Positions 1-6,357 of a DNA stretch of 10,927 nt are shown in pieces. The translations under genes and the position numbers were made by a program. The notes below the pieces were generated by a model, which was not told where the DNA came from, ran no database searches, and saw only the letters and a program-made list of their open reading frames with translations. This DNA is from Archangium sp. (GTDB lineage Bacteria > Myxococcota > Myxococcia > Myxococcales > Myxococcaceae). The stretch covers positions 1-10,927 of the forward strand of contig JAEUJR010000685.1 of NCBI GenBank assembly GCA_016793585.1, read 5' to 3'. How positions within the stretch are numbered: the stretch's first letter is position 1; every line of letters begins with the position of its first letter.

Positions 1-131
1 GGTCGATTGACGAACGGCCCCGATCGGGCAAAGCCGAGGAAGATCTCTGCCATTCCGCCAACGGCCAGGCGGCAGAGCACCTCGTACTTCCCGTAGCGTT
101 TGCCCGTAAATTCGTCGGGGGCGAGCTTCAT
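1..131 (-). CDS. Serine/threonine protein kinase, N-terminal fragment (runs off the left edge)
   Basis: Reading leftward from the ATG at 131-129, the first 43 codons are in the window; the rest lies beyond base 1. The fragment contains KYEVLCRLAVGGMAEIFLG (residues 15-33), which is the first beta strand and Gly-rich ATP-binding loop of a Hanks-type kinase. The usual RLGxGGMGxVY pattern is altered: two loop glycines are alanine (RLAVGGMAEIF), a variant I associate with myxobacterial kinases. The catalytic loop, DFG and any sensor or membrane domain cannot be seen. The ATG overlaps the TGA of the upstream propeller gene as ATGA, so translation is probably coupled. By family the protein would phosphorylate Ser/Thr on partner proteins; its target is unknown. 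Whether it is an active kinase cannot be judged from this fragment. Confidence 0.82.
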   Translation of the reverse strand, partial: MKLAPDEFTGKRYGKYEVLCRLAVGGMAEIFLGFARSGPFVNR

Positions 132-1345
132 CGGAGTGCGCTCGACTCTACTCTCCTCGACCGCTTGAGGAAGAAGACGACCGAGCCCAACCACCAGAGC
201 GACAGTGTCGTCTGACACCCACCTCCGCGCGCGACGGGCGGGGGCTTCATGCCGTCACACGTTGCTACATGGTCGGTCGGTAGCCCGAGCTCGGCGCGCT
301 CCACCGGCCAGGTGACGCTGCACGCCCTCGCAGCCGGACTGTCGGCGGGGCATGTGATGGGCCCGCTGAGCTGACTCCACGTCAGCAGCGGAGCGCCCGA
401 GAGGCTCGCGAGCACGAACTCGTCGACCAGGAGGCGGCCGCACACGAACGTCTCGGCCCCCGCCCCGCCCACACACGCGCGCTGCTTCGGGGCGTCGAGC
501 ACCGAGAACGCGAGACCATCGCTCGACGAATACACACGATCACCCACCGCGACCCACCACGCGCCGTCAACCTGCCGCATGCCGTTCACACGACCATCGG
601 ACTGGAGCACCACGGTGAAGGTGCGCCCTGCGTCGGTCGAGCGGAGCAGCGAGGTGCGCTCGGGCGTGGTCGAGTCATCGACGATCGAGGCGAACACGAG
701 GTCGGCGTTGGCCGCGTCGACGGCGTGCACGGTGAACACGTTTCCCCCCGCGAGCGTCGAGGGCAGGTCGAACGCCGAGAACGTCTGGCCGCGATCGTCG
801 CTGACCGAGAGGCGCAGCAGGCGCGGCTCGAAGTACCAGCTCGACACATAGAGCCGCTCGGGCCGCGAAGGGGCGACGCGCACCGCGTTGAAGAACGCCT
901 GGTCGGCGCGCAGCGCAGTCCACTCGAACGAGGCGCCATCGTCGTTCGACCGCGCCAACCCATTCGTCACGCCGAACTTCGCCGTCGTGATCCACCACGA
1001 GGCCTCGTTCACGACGACGTCGGCGGCTCCGCTGGTCGAGAAGAACGGCGCCTTCGTGAACGAGCAGCCGCGATCACGGCTCAGGTACAGGCCGGAGAAT
1101 GCGGTGGCGACGATCGCACCGCTCGGGGTGGTGAACCACGAAGGCTGCTCGCGATCGCCCAGGCCGAGGTGATCGGTGCAGACCCACTGCCAGGTGCAGC
1201 GATCGGCGGTGACGAGCAGCCCGAACGTCGACGGCGCGACGAGGCCGTTGGGGCTCCAGGGGCTCTGCGAGACGGCGAGGGTCTGCGGCGGCGTGCCGTG
1301 CGCGAGGGCGACGGCGCACAGCAGGCCGAGCGCGCCGCTATGCAC
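128..1345 (-). CDS. Exported Asp-box (BNR/sortilin-like) beta-propeller protein with MYXO-CTERM-like tail
   Basis: 405 aa from a GTG start that overlaps the end of cmk by 8 bp; no convincing Shine-Dalgarno is visible, so coupling to cmk is likely. A hydrophobic N-terminus (about residues 4-16, GALGLLCAVALAH) looks like a signal peptide, though it lacks the usual basic residues. Five Asp-box motifs of the SxDxGxxF type are visible at about residues 89-96 (SRDRGCSF), 133-140 (SNDDGASF), 182-189 (SDDRGQTF), 236-243 (STDAGRTF) and 274-280 (a degenerate SSDGLAF). These mark blades of a sialidase/VPS10-like propeller. No sialidase active-site pattern was recognised, so enzyme activity is not claimed. 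At 374-398 a Gly-Gly-Gly-Cys is followed by a hydrophobic stretch and KRSRR, the layout of the MYXO-CTERM surface-sorting signal. Many cysteines also suggest an exported, disulfide-bonded protein. It is probably cell-surface anchored and of unknown function. Confidence 0.82.
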   Translation of the reverse strand: MHSGALGLLCAVALAHGTPPQTLAVSQSPWSPNGLVAPSTFGLLVTADRCTWQWVCTDHLGLGDREQPSWFTTPSGAIVATAFSGLYLSRDRGCSFTKAPFFSTSGAADVVVNEASWWITTAKFGVTNGLARSNDDGASFEWTALRADQAFFNAVRVAPSRPERLYVSSWYFEPRLLRLSVSDDRGQTFSAFDLPSTLAGGNVFTVHAVDAANADLVFASIVDDSTTPERTSLLRSTDAGRTFTVVLQSDGRVNGMRQVDGAWWVAVGDRVYSSSDGLAFSVLDAPKQRACVGGAGAETFVCGRLLVDEFVLASLSGAPLLTWSQLSGPITCPADSPAARACSVTWPVERAELGLPTDHVATCDGMKPPPVARGGGCQTTLSLWWLGSVVFFLKRSRRVESSALR

Positions 1346-2021
1346 GCCGGCGGGCCTGCACGAGATCTTCGATGCGCTGCACCACCTCGGAGAGCGGCAG
1401 CTCGGTGGAGTCCACCTGCACGGCGTCTGCGGCCGGCTTCAGCGGCGCGACCTCACGCTGCGAGTCTTCGCGATCGCGACGGTTCTGCTCGTCGAGCACC
1501 TGATCGATCGGCTTCTCGGTGCCCTTCTGGAACAGCTCTTCGAAGCGGCGCCGCGCGCGGATCTCGGGGTTCGCGAAGAGGAAGACCTTCACGTCGGCGT
1601 CGGGGAAGACGACGGTGCCGATGTCACGGCCTTCGAGAATGGCGCCGTGGGTGGCCGAGAGCGCGAGCCGGCGCTGCAGCTCGAGCAGGTGGTTGCGCAC
1701 CACGGGGCGGCTCGACACCTGCGAGGCGGCCAGCGAGTTCTCGGGCGTGCGAATCTCGTCAGACACGTCTTCGCCTTCGAGGAAGACGTGGTTCACGTCT
1801 TCTTCGACACGGAACGTGACCTTCACCCCCTGCAGCAGCGTCTCGAGCCCGGCGTCGTCGTCGAGCGCGATGCCCTGTCGGCGGGCCTTGAGGGCCACGC
1901 AGCGATAGATGGCGCCGGTGTCGACGAGCGTGAAGTCGAGCCGGCGGGCGAGAATCTTCGAGACGGTCGATTTGCCCGCCCCCGCGGGTCCGTCGATGGC
2001 GACGATGAGCGGGCGCAGCAT
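1338..2021 (-). CDS. cmk: Cytidylate kinase (CMP/dCMP kinase)
   Basis: 227 aa, the usual size for bacterial Cmk. The enzyme phosphorylates CMP and dCMP with ATP in the cytoplasm, feeding CTP, dCTP and CDP-diacylglycerol synthesis. Visible motifs are the P-loop GPAGAGKS (11-18), DTGAIYR (34-40) in the CMP-binding region, SRPVVR (104-109), EGRDIGTVVFPDADVK (130-145), and an Arg-rich lid around NRRDREDSQRE (180-190). The frame stays open upstream to 2165, but that extension is the antisense shadow of accA. The ATG at 2021 puts the P-loop at the normal position and lies 4 bp after the accA stop, preceded by a purine-rich GGAAGGTGAAGAG that can serve as ribosome binding site. The stop is TAG and the next gene starts inside it. 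Identification is firm. Confidence 0.96.
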   Translation of the reverse strand: MLRPLIVAIDGPAGAGKSTVSKILARRLDFTLVDTGAIYRCVALKARRQGIALDDDAGLETLLQGVKVTFRVEEDVNHVFLEGEDVSDEIRTPENSLAASQVSSRPVVRNHLLELQRRLALSATHGAILEGRDIGTVVFPDADVKVFLFANPEIRARRRFEELFQKGTEKPIDQVLDEQNRRDREDSQREVAPLKPAADAVQVDSTELPLSEVVQRIEDLVQARRRA

Positions 2022-2025
2022 CTCT

Positions 2026-2994
2026 TCACCTTCCCGAGAAGACGCCCATCGCGCGGAACTTCTCGTACCGCTGCTCGATGAGCTGATCGGGCTTGAGCTT
2101 CGAGAGCTCGCGCAGGTGTTTGCGGAGCGTACCGCCCAATGACTGCGCCGCGGTCGCGGGGTCACGGTGCGCGCCGCCGGCAGGCTCGGGGATCACCTCG
2201 TCGACCAGCCCCAGCCCCTTGAGGTCTGTCGCGACCAGCTTGAGCGCCTCGGCGGCCTTGTCGGCGCGCGTGGCATCGCGGAAGAGAATCGACGCGCAGC
2301 CCTCGGGCGAGATCACCGAATAGATCGAGTACTGCATCATCAGCACGCGGTTGCCGACGCCGATCGCGAGCGCCCCACCCGACCCGCCTTCGCCGATGAC
2401 CGTGCTGATCACCGGCACGGGCAGGCCAGCCATGACCTCGAGGTTCACGGCGATCGCTTCTGCCTGACCGCGCTCCTCGGCGCCGATGCCCGGGTACGCG
2501 CCGGGCGTGTCGATGAAGGTGAAGATCGGCCGGTTGAAGCGCGCGGCGAGATCGAAGAGGCGGCGCGTCTTCCGGTAGCCCTCGGGCCGGGGCATGCCGA
2601 AGTTGCGCAGCATGTTCTCCTTGGTGCTGCGGCCCTTCTGGTGGCCCATGACCATGACGGGCTGGCCATCGAAGCGCGCGAAGCCGCCGACGATCGACGG
2701 GTCTTCGCCGAAGAGCCGGTCGCCCGCGAGCTCGCAGTAGTCGGTGAACAACAGGTTCACATAGTCGAGGAAGTACGGGCGCGCGTTGTGACGCGACAGC
2801 TGAACGATCTGCCAGCGCGAGAGATCGTTGAAGATCTCCTCTTGCAGCTTCTTCGCCTTCTTCTCGAGGCGGCCGATCTCCTGCGTCATGTCGATGGCGC
2901 CGGAGCGGGAGATGTTGCGCAGATCTCCGATCTTCTTCTCGAGCTCGAGCAGCGGGCGCTCGAAGTCCAGGGAGTGGGCGGGGCTGATGGCCAT
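2026..2994 (-). CDS. accA: Acetyl-CoA carboxylase carboxyltransferase subunit alpha
   Basis: 322 aa, close to the 319 aa of the E. coli protein. With AccD it moves the carboxyl group from biotin-BCCP to acetyl-CoA to make malonyl-CoA, the committed step of fatty acid synthesis. The N-terminal LDFERPLLELEKKI helix is present (9-22), as are GHQKGRSTKENMLRNFGMP (117-135), FIDTPGAYPGIGAEERGQ (160-177), the oxyanion-forming GEGGSGGALAIG (201-212) and SVISPEGCASILF (226-238). The ATG at 2994 puts LDFERP where other AccA proteins have LDFEQP. An in-frame TTG at 3033, 8 bp after the upstream stop, is an alternative that would add 13 residues. Neither start has a strong ribosome binding site. accD is not in the window, so the subunits are encoded separately. 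It precedes cmk by 4 bp in an apparent operon. Confidence 0.97.
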   Translation of the reverse strand: MAISPAHSLDFERPLLELEKKIGDLRNISRSGAIDMTQEIGRLEKKAKKLQEEIFNDLSRWQIVQLSRHNARPYFLDYVNLLFTDYCELAGDRLFGEDPSIVGGFARFDGQPVMVMGHQKGRSTKENMLRNFGMPRPEGYRKTRRLFDLAARFNRPIFTFIDTPGAYPGIGAEERGQAEAIAVNLEVMAGLPVPVISTVIGEGGSGGALAIGVGNRVLMMQYSIYSVISPEGCASILFRDATRADKAAEALKLVATDLKGLGLVDEVIPEPAGGAHRDPATAAQSLGGTLRKHLRELSKLKPDQLIEQRYEKFRAMGVFSGR

Positions 2995-3041
2995 GATGCG
3001 GGCCGATTTCGCCCGGAACGCCTCGCTGGGCAAGCGCTTCG

Positions 3042-4139
3042 TCAGCTCGCAGCCGAGAGAATGACGTCGCGCGCCGCTCCGCGGATCTTCGCCGCGAAGT
3101 TCGAGAGCGCCGTCATGCCCTGCTCCGACTTCGTGTGCTCGGCCTGCAGGAAGAGCATGGGGTTCTTCGCGACGAAGTTGAGCAGCGCGGCCTTCTCGAG
3201 CAGCGGGTCGGAGCGGCTGCTGGGCGCGGCAGAACGCCCAGCTTTGTCGAGCAGCGCCATCACGCCGTCATGGGCAGCTCTGGGCATCGCGTTCAGCGTC
3301 ATGAGCGCGACGCCACTCGTGAGCGAGCTGCCCGTCGCGGGTGCAGCCAGCATTCCGAAGAGGTCGGCTGAGATGGCCGCTCCTTTCGCCCCGGCGTGGC
3401 ACGCTTGCCCGGCTTCGTGCGCCCCGATGCGATCGAAGTAGTCGCCGAACGCAGTGAGGCTGTCAGAGGTCGACTGCGAGAGGTACCAGCCCACCACACC
3501 CACCAATGGCCCCGGGTTGTACGTCGTCGCGAACAGCGTCGCCGCCGGCCCGAGCGCGATGGAGAACTCGCCCGCGCGCTGCGTCGTTCGGTCGGAGATC
3601 TCTCGGTTCAGCGACTGCCCAGCTACCTCGATCGTGTTCGAGTCTTTGGTGATGGCCGAGTAGCCACCGCCCAGCTCCGCTCGCTGGCCAGCCTTCGCGG
3701 GCAGCTCGAACGGCTCGCCACCGAAGGGCCTCACCGTCCACGAGCCTTCGGCGTTCGCCGAGACGCTCGAGCCATTGGGCGCGACGATCGACCCGAGCTG
3801 CGCCATCAACCCGTACAGCGCCATGCCGTGCACGGGGTTCGCCGACTCGAGCAGGCGATCGACGATGCGGCCTTCACGATCGAGGCCCGTTCGATCCATG
3901 TGCTTGAAGCGGTGGCCGAGCTCCTTCACAAGGCCCGGGTCGACGCCAGCCAGCGAGAGGCGCGGCTCGATGCCCTGAAGGAAGCGCACCGAGAAGCGAC
4001 GCTCTGCGCCCGGAGCGGGCGTGAAGGTCGACGACGGCACGTTCGGAAACGGCACGGGAACGGGCGTCGGGCCAGCAGGCGTTTTGGCCACATCGACCAG
4101 GTTCGGAAGCTTCGAAGGCGACGGTGGGCCGATCTTCAT
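3042..4139 (-). CDS. Protein of unknown function with PAAR-like proline-rich N-terminus
   Basis: 365 aa from the ATG at 4139. The frame stays open upstream to 4790, but that part lies opposite the DUF2652 gene and is rejected. No signal peptide. Residues 15-33 (VDVAKTPAGPTPVPVPFPN) resemble the start of PAAR-like DUF4150 proteins, which cap type VI secretion spikes and usually read roughly DVCKTP followed by prolines and PxPYPN; here the Cys is Ala. The remainder is unlike any family I recognise: a mixed region at 50-185, a Gly/Ala-rich moderately hydrophobic stretch with little charge (about 194-222 and 253-283), and a helical C-terminus (310-363). No catalytic motif is evident. It lies 47 bp upstream of accA on the same strand and may head that operon or merely precede it. 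The coding call is strong; any role in secretion is speculative. Confidence 0.8.
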   Translation of the reverse strand: MKIGPPSPSKLPNLVDVAKTPAGPTPVPVPFPNVPSSTFTPAPGAERRFSVRFLQGIEPRLSLAGVDPGLVKELGHRFKHMDRTGLDREGRIVDRLLESANPVHGMALYGLMAQLGSIVAPNGSSVSANAEGSWTVRPFGGEPFELPAKAGQRAELGGGYSAITKDSNTIEVAGQSLNREISDRTTQRAGEFSIALGPAATLFATTYNPGPLVGVVGWYLSQSTSDSLTAFGDYFDRIGAHEAGQACHAGAKGAAISADLFGMLAAPATGSSLTSGVALMTLNAMPRAAHDGVMALLDKAGRSAAPSSRSDPLLEKAALLNFVAKNPMLFLQAEHTKSEQGMTALSNFAAKIRGAARDVILSAAS

Positions 4140-4229
4140 GACCGCAGACACTGCGCCGCTCCGTCGACGCGCTCCATGGTCAATCTGCCGAGGCGTGCCT
4201 GCGATCGATTCGCGGGTAGAGTGCCGCGC
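4140..4229. promoter_or_regulatory. Divergent intergenic region between the 365-aa gene and the DUF2652 gene
   Basis: Ninety bases lie between the two divergent starts and must carry at least one promoter for each direction. On the plus strand TAGAGT at 4217-4222 matches four of six -10 consensus positions and sits 7 bases before the preferred GTG. No good -35 is seen about 17 bases upstream. On the minus strand TTGACC (about 4177-4182 on the plus coordinate) resembles a -35, but no matching -10 follows at normal spacing. A short imperfect palindrome GCGATCGATTCGC lies at 4201-4213. These assignments are visual only. Confidence 0.4.
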
Positions 4230-4964
4230 GTGCGGGCGCTCCTCGTCATTGCCGACATCGGTGGCTACACGAAGTTCATGACCGTGCACCGGATCAACCT
4301 CGCGCACGCACAGTACGTGGTCGCGCAACTGCTCGAGGCGGTGATCGACGCGGCGGCGCCGAAGTACGAGCTGGCGAAGCTCGAAGGTGACGCAGCGTTC
4401 TTCTACGCGAAGCTGCCCGACACGCCGAAGGAGCACGAGCTGGCGGCCTTCAGCGAGCGCATCGTGAAGATCCGCACGGCGTTCCTCGATCGCCGCGCCG
4501 AGCTCGAGATCAACCGGGTCTGTTCGTGCGACGGCTGCGTGCAGGCGAGCAAGCTGACCCTCAAGTTCGTGTCTCACGTCGGAGAGGTTGCGCTGCAGAA
4601 GGTGAAACACTTCACCGAGCTCGCGGGCGTCGACGTGATCACCGTGCACCGGTTCTTGAAGAACTCGGTGACGGTGCCCGAGTACGTGTTGATGAGCACG
4701 CCGGTGTTCGAGCGGCTCGACCCCGAGATGAAGGTGCTCGCCGAGCCCATGAAGGAGCACCTGGAGGGCCTCGGTGAAGTCGACACGCACGTCGTCGATC
4801 TGCAGAAGGCCGTGCAGCGGGCGGGTCAGGCGACGCCGTCACGCCTGCGAGCCTGGCTCGGCTGGCTCAAGATGACGTGGCGCTCCCTGCCCTACTTTCT
4901 GGGCCTGAAGAAGTCGTGCGACGGCTTCAAGACGTTGCCGGCGATTCAAGGCCGCGAGCCCTGA
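4230..4964 (+). CDS. DUF2652 protein, class III cyclase-like domain
   Basis: 244 aa from the GTG at 4230; an in-frame GTG at 4221 and ATG at 4176 are alternatives. The 4230 start fits the family, whose members begin a few residues before the first motif. Visible features are LLVIADIGGYTKFM (4-17), KLEGDAAFFYAK (50-61), VCSCDGC (97-103), LTLKFVSHVGEV (109-120) and GVDVITVHRFLKNSV (133-147), the pattern I know from DUF2652. The layout parallels class III nucleotide cyclases: ADIGGYT like FADISGFT, EGDA like the second metal-site motif, and HVGEV like the HxGxV strand. Both candidate metal aspartates (D9, D54) are present, but substrate and transition-state motifs are not convincing. The CxCxxC may bind metal or be redox active. 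Cytoplasmic, since no signal or membrane segment is seen. Biochemical function is unknown. Confidence 0.85.
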   Translation: MRALLVIADIGGYTKFMTVHRINLAHAQYVVAQLLEAVIDAAAPKYELAKLEGDAAFFYAKLPDTPKEHELAAFSERIVKIRTAFLDRRAELEINRVCSCDGCVQASKLTLKFVSHVGEVALQKVKHFTELAGVDVITVHRFLKNSVTVPEYVLMSTPVFERLDPEMKVLAEPMKEHLEGLGEVDTHVVDLQKAVQRAGQATPSRLRAWLGWLKMTWRSLPYFLGLKKSCDGFKTLPAIQGREP

Positions 4965-6002
4965 TCAGGCCGTGACGGGGAACATGCGCCGCTGCAGCCA
5001 GCCCGCGACCGAGACGAGTGCGATCAGCGCGGGCACCTCAACCAGCGGCCCGATCACTGCGGCGAACGCCTGCCCACTGCCAATGCCGAAGGTCGCCACG
5101 GCGACTGCAATGGCGAGCTCGAAGTTGTTCGACGCCGCCGTGAACGAGAGTGTCGCCGTCTGCGGGTAGTTCGCGCCGACCCGCTTCGACATCAGGAACG
5201 ACACGAAGAACATGACGACGAAGTAGACGAGCAGCGGCAGCGCGATGCGCAGCACGTCGAGCGGCAACTGCACCATCTGCTCGCCCTTGAGCGAGAACAT
5301 CACGACGATGGTGAACAACAGCGCGATCAGGGTGATGGGGCCGATCTTCGGAACGACCTTCTGGGTGTACCACTCGTCGCCACGAGCCCGTCGCAGCACC
5401 AGTCGCGTCAGGAAGCCCGCGACGAACGGCACGCCCAGGTAGAGCGCCACCGTCTTCGCGATCTCGAACATCGAGATGTCGATCGACGCGGCGGGAAGAC
5501 CCAGCGCGCGGGGAAGCACCTCTCCCAGCAGCCACGCGTAGACGGGAAAGAAGAGCACCTGGAAGATCGAGTTGAAGGCGACGAGCCCCGCGCAGTACTC
5601 GGGATCGCCCCGCGCGAGCTCGTTCCACACGAGCACCATGGCGATGCATCGGGCGACGCCGATGAGCACGAGCCCCACCATGAAGTCAGGCCGATCGCGC
5701 AGGAACAGCACCGCGAGGCCGAACATCAGCAACGGCCCGACCACCCAGTTCTGAACGAGCGAGAGCGCCAGCACGCGGCGGTTCTTGAAGACGCGCGGCA
5801 GCTCCTCGTACCGAACCTTCGCGAGCGGCGGGTACATCATCACGATCAGTCCCAGGGCGATCGGAATCGAGGTCGTGCCGACGCTGAGCTCCGAGAGCGC
5901 CTTCGCGAAGCCGGGCGCGACGGCCGAGAGCAGCACGCCCAGGCCCATGGCCAGGAAGATCCACAGCGTCAGGTAACGATCGAGGAACGAGAGCTTCTTC
6001 AT
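4965..6002 (-). CDS. acr3: ACR3 family arsenite efflux permease
   Basis: 345 aa from the ATG at 6002, with AAAGGG as ribosome binding site (6008-6013 on the plus coordinate). ACR3 permeases export arsenite (and in some cases antimonite) across the inner membrane using the proton gradient. The sequence has about ten hydrophobic segments, starting at 11-30 and ending at 314-335. The ACR3 hallmark Cys is seen in [22 protein letters not shown] (C119), as is the [11 protein letters not shown] motif with its conserved Glu (E295). The open frame continues upstream to 6344 but that extension overlaps the divergent small ORF and is rejected. No arsR, arsC or arsM is adjacent, which is unusual, as acr3 is normally in an ars operon. 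Its stop abuts the stop of the DUF2652 gene. Family call is firm; the substrate is by homology. Confidence 0.95.
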   Translation of the reverse strand: MKKLSFLDRYLTLWIFLAMGLGVLLSAVAPGFAKALSELSVGTTSIPIALGLIVMMYPPLAKVRYEELPRVFKNRRVLALSLVQNWVVGPLLMFGLAVLFLRDRPDFMVGLVLIGVARCIAMVLVWNELARGDPEYCAGLVAFNSIFQVLFFPVYAWLLGEVLPRALGLPAASIDISMFEIAKTVALYLGVPFVAGFLTRLVLRRARGDEWYTQKVVPKIGPITLIALLFTIVVMFSLKGEQMVQLPLDVLRIALPLLVYFVVMFFVSFLMSKRVGANYPQTATLSFTAASNNFELAIAVAVATFGIGSGQAFAAVIGPLVEVPALIALVSVAGWLQRRMFPVTA

Positions 6003-6029
6003 GGTCACCCTTTGTGAGCCCGGGCGTAG

Positions 6030-6061
6030 CGCAATCGATGCGAAGCTGATCGTCGATTGCG
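6030..6061. repeat. Perfect 9-bp inverted repeat, candidate operator
   Basis: CGCAATCGA (6030-6038) and TCGATTGCG (6053-6061) are exact reverse complements separated by 14 bases. The half-site centres are 23 bp apart, about two turns of B-DNA, as expected for a dimeric regulator. The repeat lies 28 bp upstream of the acr3 ATG and covers the putative TTG start of the divergent small ORF. It could control either gene. As RNA it could also fold into a 9-bp stem with a 14-base loop hiding that TTG. It does not match a regulator site I can name. Confidence 0.55.
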
Positions 6062-6290
6062 GAACTTCACGGCAGAGGCGCGTGCGCTCGCAGACCGGCT
6101 CGGGGCGGCGGGCCTCCTCGAGTCCGCGATGGCCCTCACAGACGCGATCGACTTTGCATCGACCGGCACCGAGATGCTCTTCGGCCTGCGATTCCACCTG
6201 CACCGCGTGGCCGACACCGGCGCACCGGACGAGCTGAAGACGGCCGCAGCCAACCTTGCGGAAGCGATCGACGCTGCGTTGAAGCCCTGA
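6057..6290 (+). CDS. Small hypothetical protein, 77 aa
   Basis: The frame opens after a TAG at 6027-6029 and has only a TTG (6057) before the internal ATG at 6129, which would leave 53 aa. I recognise no family. The product is Ala- and Leu-rich and predicted mostly helical (about residues 5-32 and 57-75), with no signal peptide or membrane segment. Coding support comes from codon use: about 65 of 77 codons end in G or C, and the residue composition is ordinary. The antisense frame (minus, about 6005-6325) gives an Arg/Ser/Ala-rich product typical of a shadow. No clear ribosome binding site precedes the TTG, and the start overlaps the inverted repeat, so the start is uncertain. It diverges from acr3 and may be co-regulated with it, but it is not ArsR-like: there is no helix-turn-helix pattern or Cys metal motif. 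Confidence 0.6.
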   Translation: MRNFTAEARALADRLGAAGLLESAMALTDAIDFASTGTEMLFGLRFHLHRVADTGAPDELKTAAANLAEAIDAALKP

Positions 6291-6300
6291 AACGACTCGA

Positions 6301-6331
6301 GCGCCGGGCTCCGCGAAGGAGTCACCGGCGC
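6301..6331. terminator. Hairpin between convergent genes, probable bidirectional terminator
   Basis: GCGCCGG (6301-6307) pairs exactly with CCGGCGC (6325-6331). Inside, CTCC (6309-6312) pairs with GGAG (6318-6321) around a GCGAA loop. The structure lies 10 bases after the stop of the small plus-strand ORF and 26 bases beyond the sucD stop on the minus strand, the expected site for a shared terminator. No T tract follows on either strand, so it is not a classical intrinsic terminator. The structure is visible; the function is inferred. Confidence 0.5.
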
Positions 6332-6357
6332 CCGAAGCCTTCACGACGAAACGACGC

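Noticed and set aside
725..1819. 364-codon plus-strand open frame across the propeller gene and cmk
   Set aside because: Arg/Ala-rich product typical of antisense to high-GC genes; it crosses the junction of two well-supported minus-strand genes.
2999..3015. 5-bp hairpin CGGGC/GCCCG upstream of the accA ATG
   Set aside because: Short stem of a size expected by chance in sequence this rich in G and C.
2167..3441. 424-codon plus-strand open frame opposite accA and the 365-aa gene
   Set aside because: Antisense shadow of accA, whose identity is certain; composition is abnormal.
3396..4229. Upstream extension of the DUF2652 frame
   Set aside because: Arg-rich shadow of the minus-strand 365-aa gene. 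Known DUF2652 proteins start a few residues before the ADIxGxT motif.
4140..4790. Upstream extension of the 365-aa protein frame
   Set aside because: Lies opposite the DUF2652 coding region and is His/Arg/Leu-rich; the ATG at 4139 falls at the end of the divergent gap.
6005..6325. 106-codon minus-strand frame and the upstream extension of the acr3 frame
   Set aside because: Arg/Ser/Ala-rich composition, opposite the better small plus-strand ORF. The acr3 ATG at 6002 has a ribosome binding site and the normal family N-terminus.
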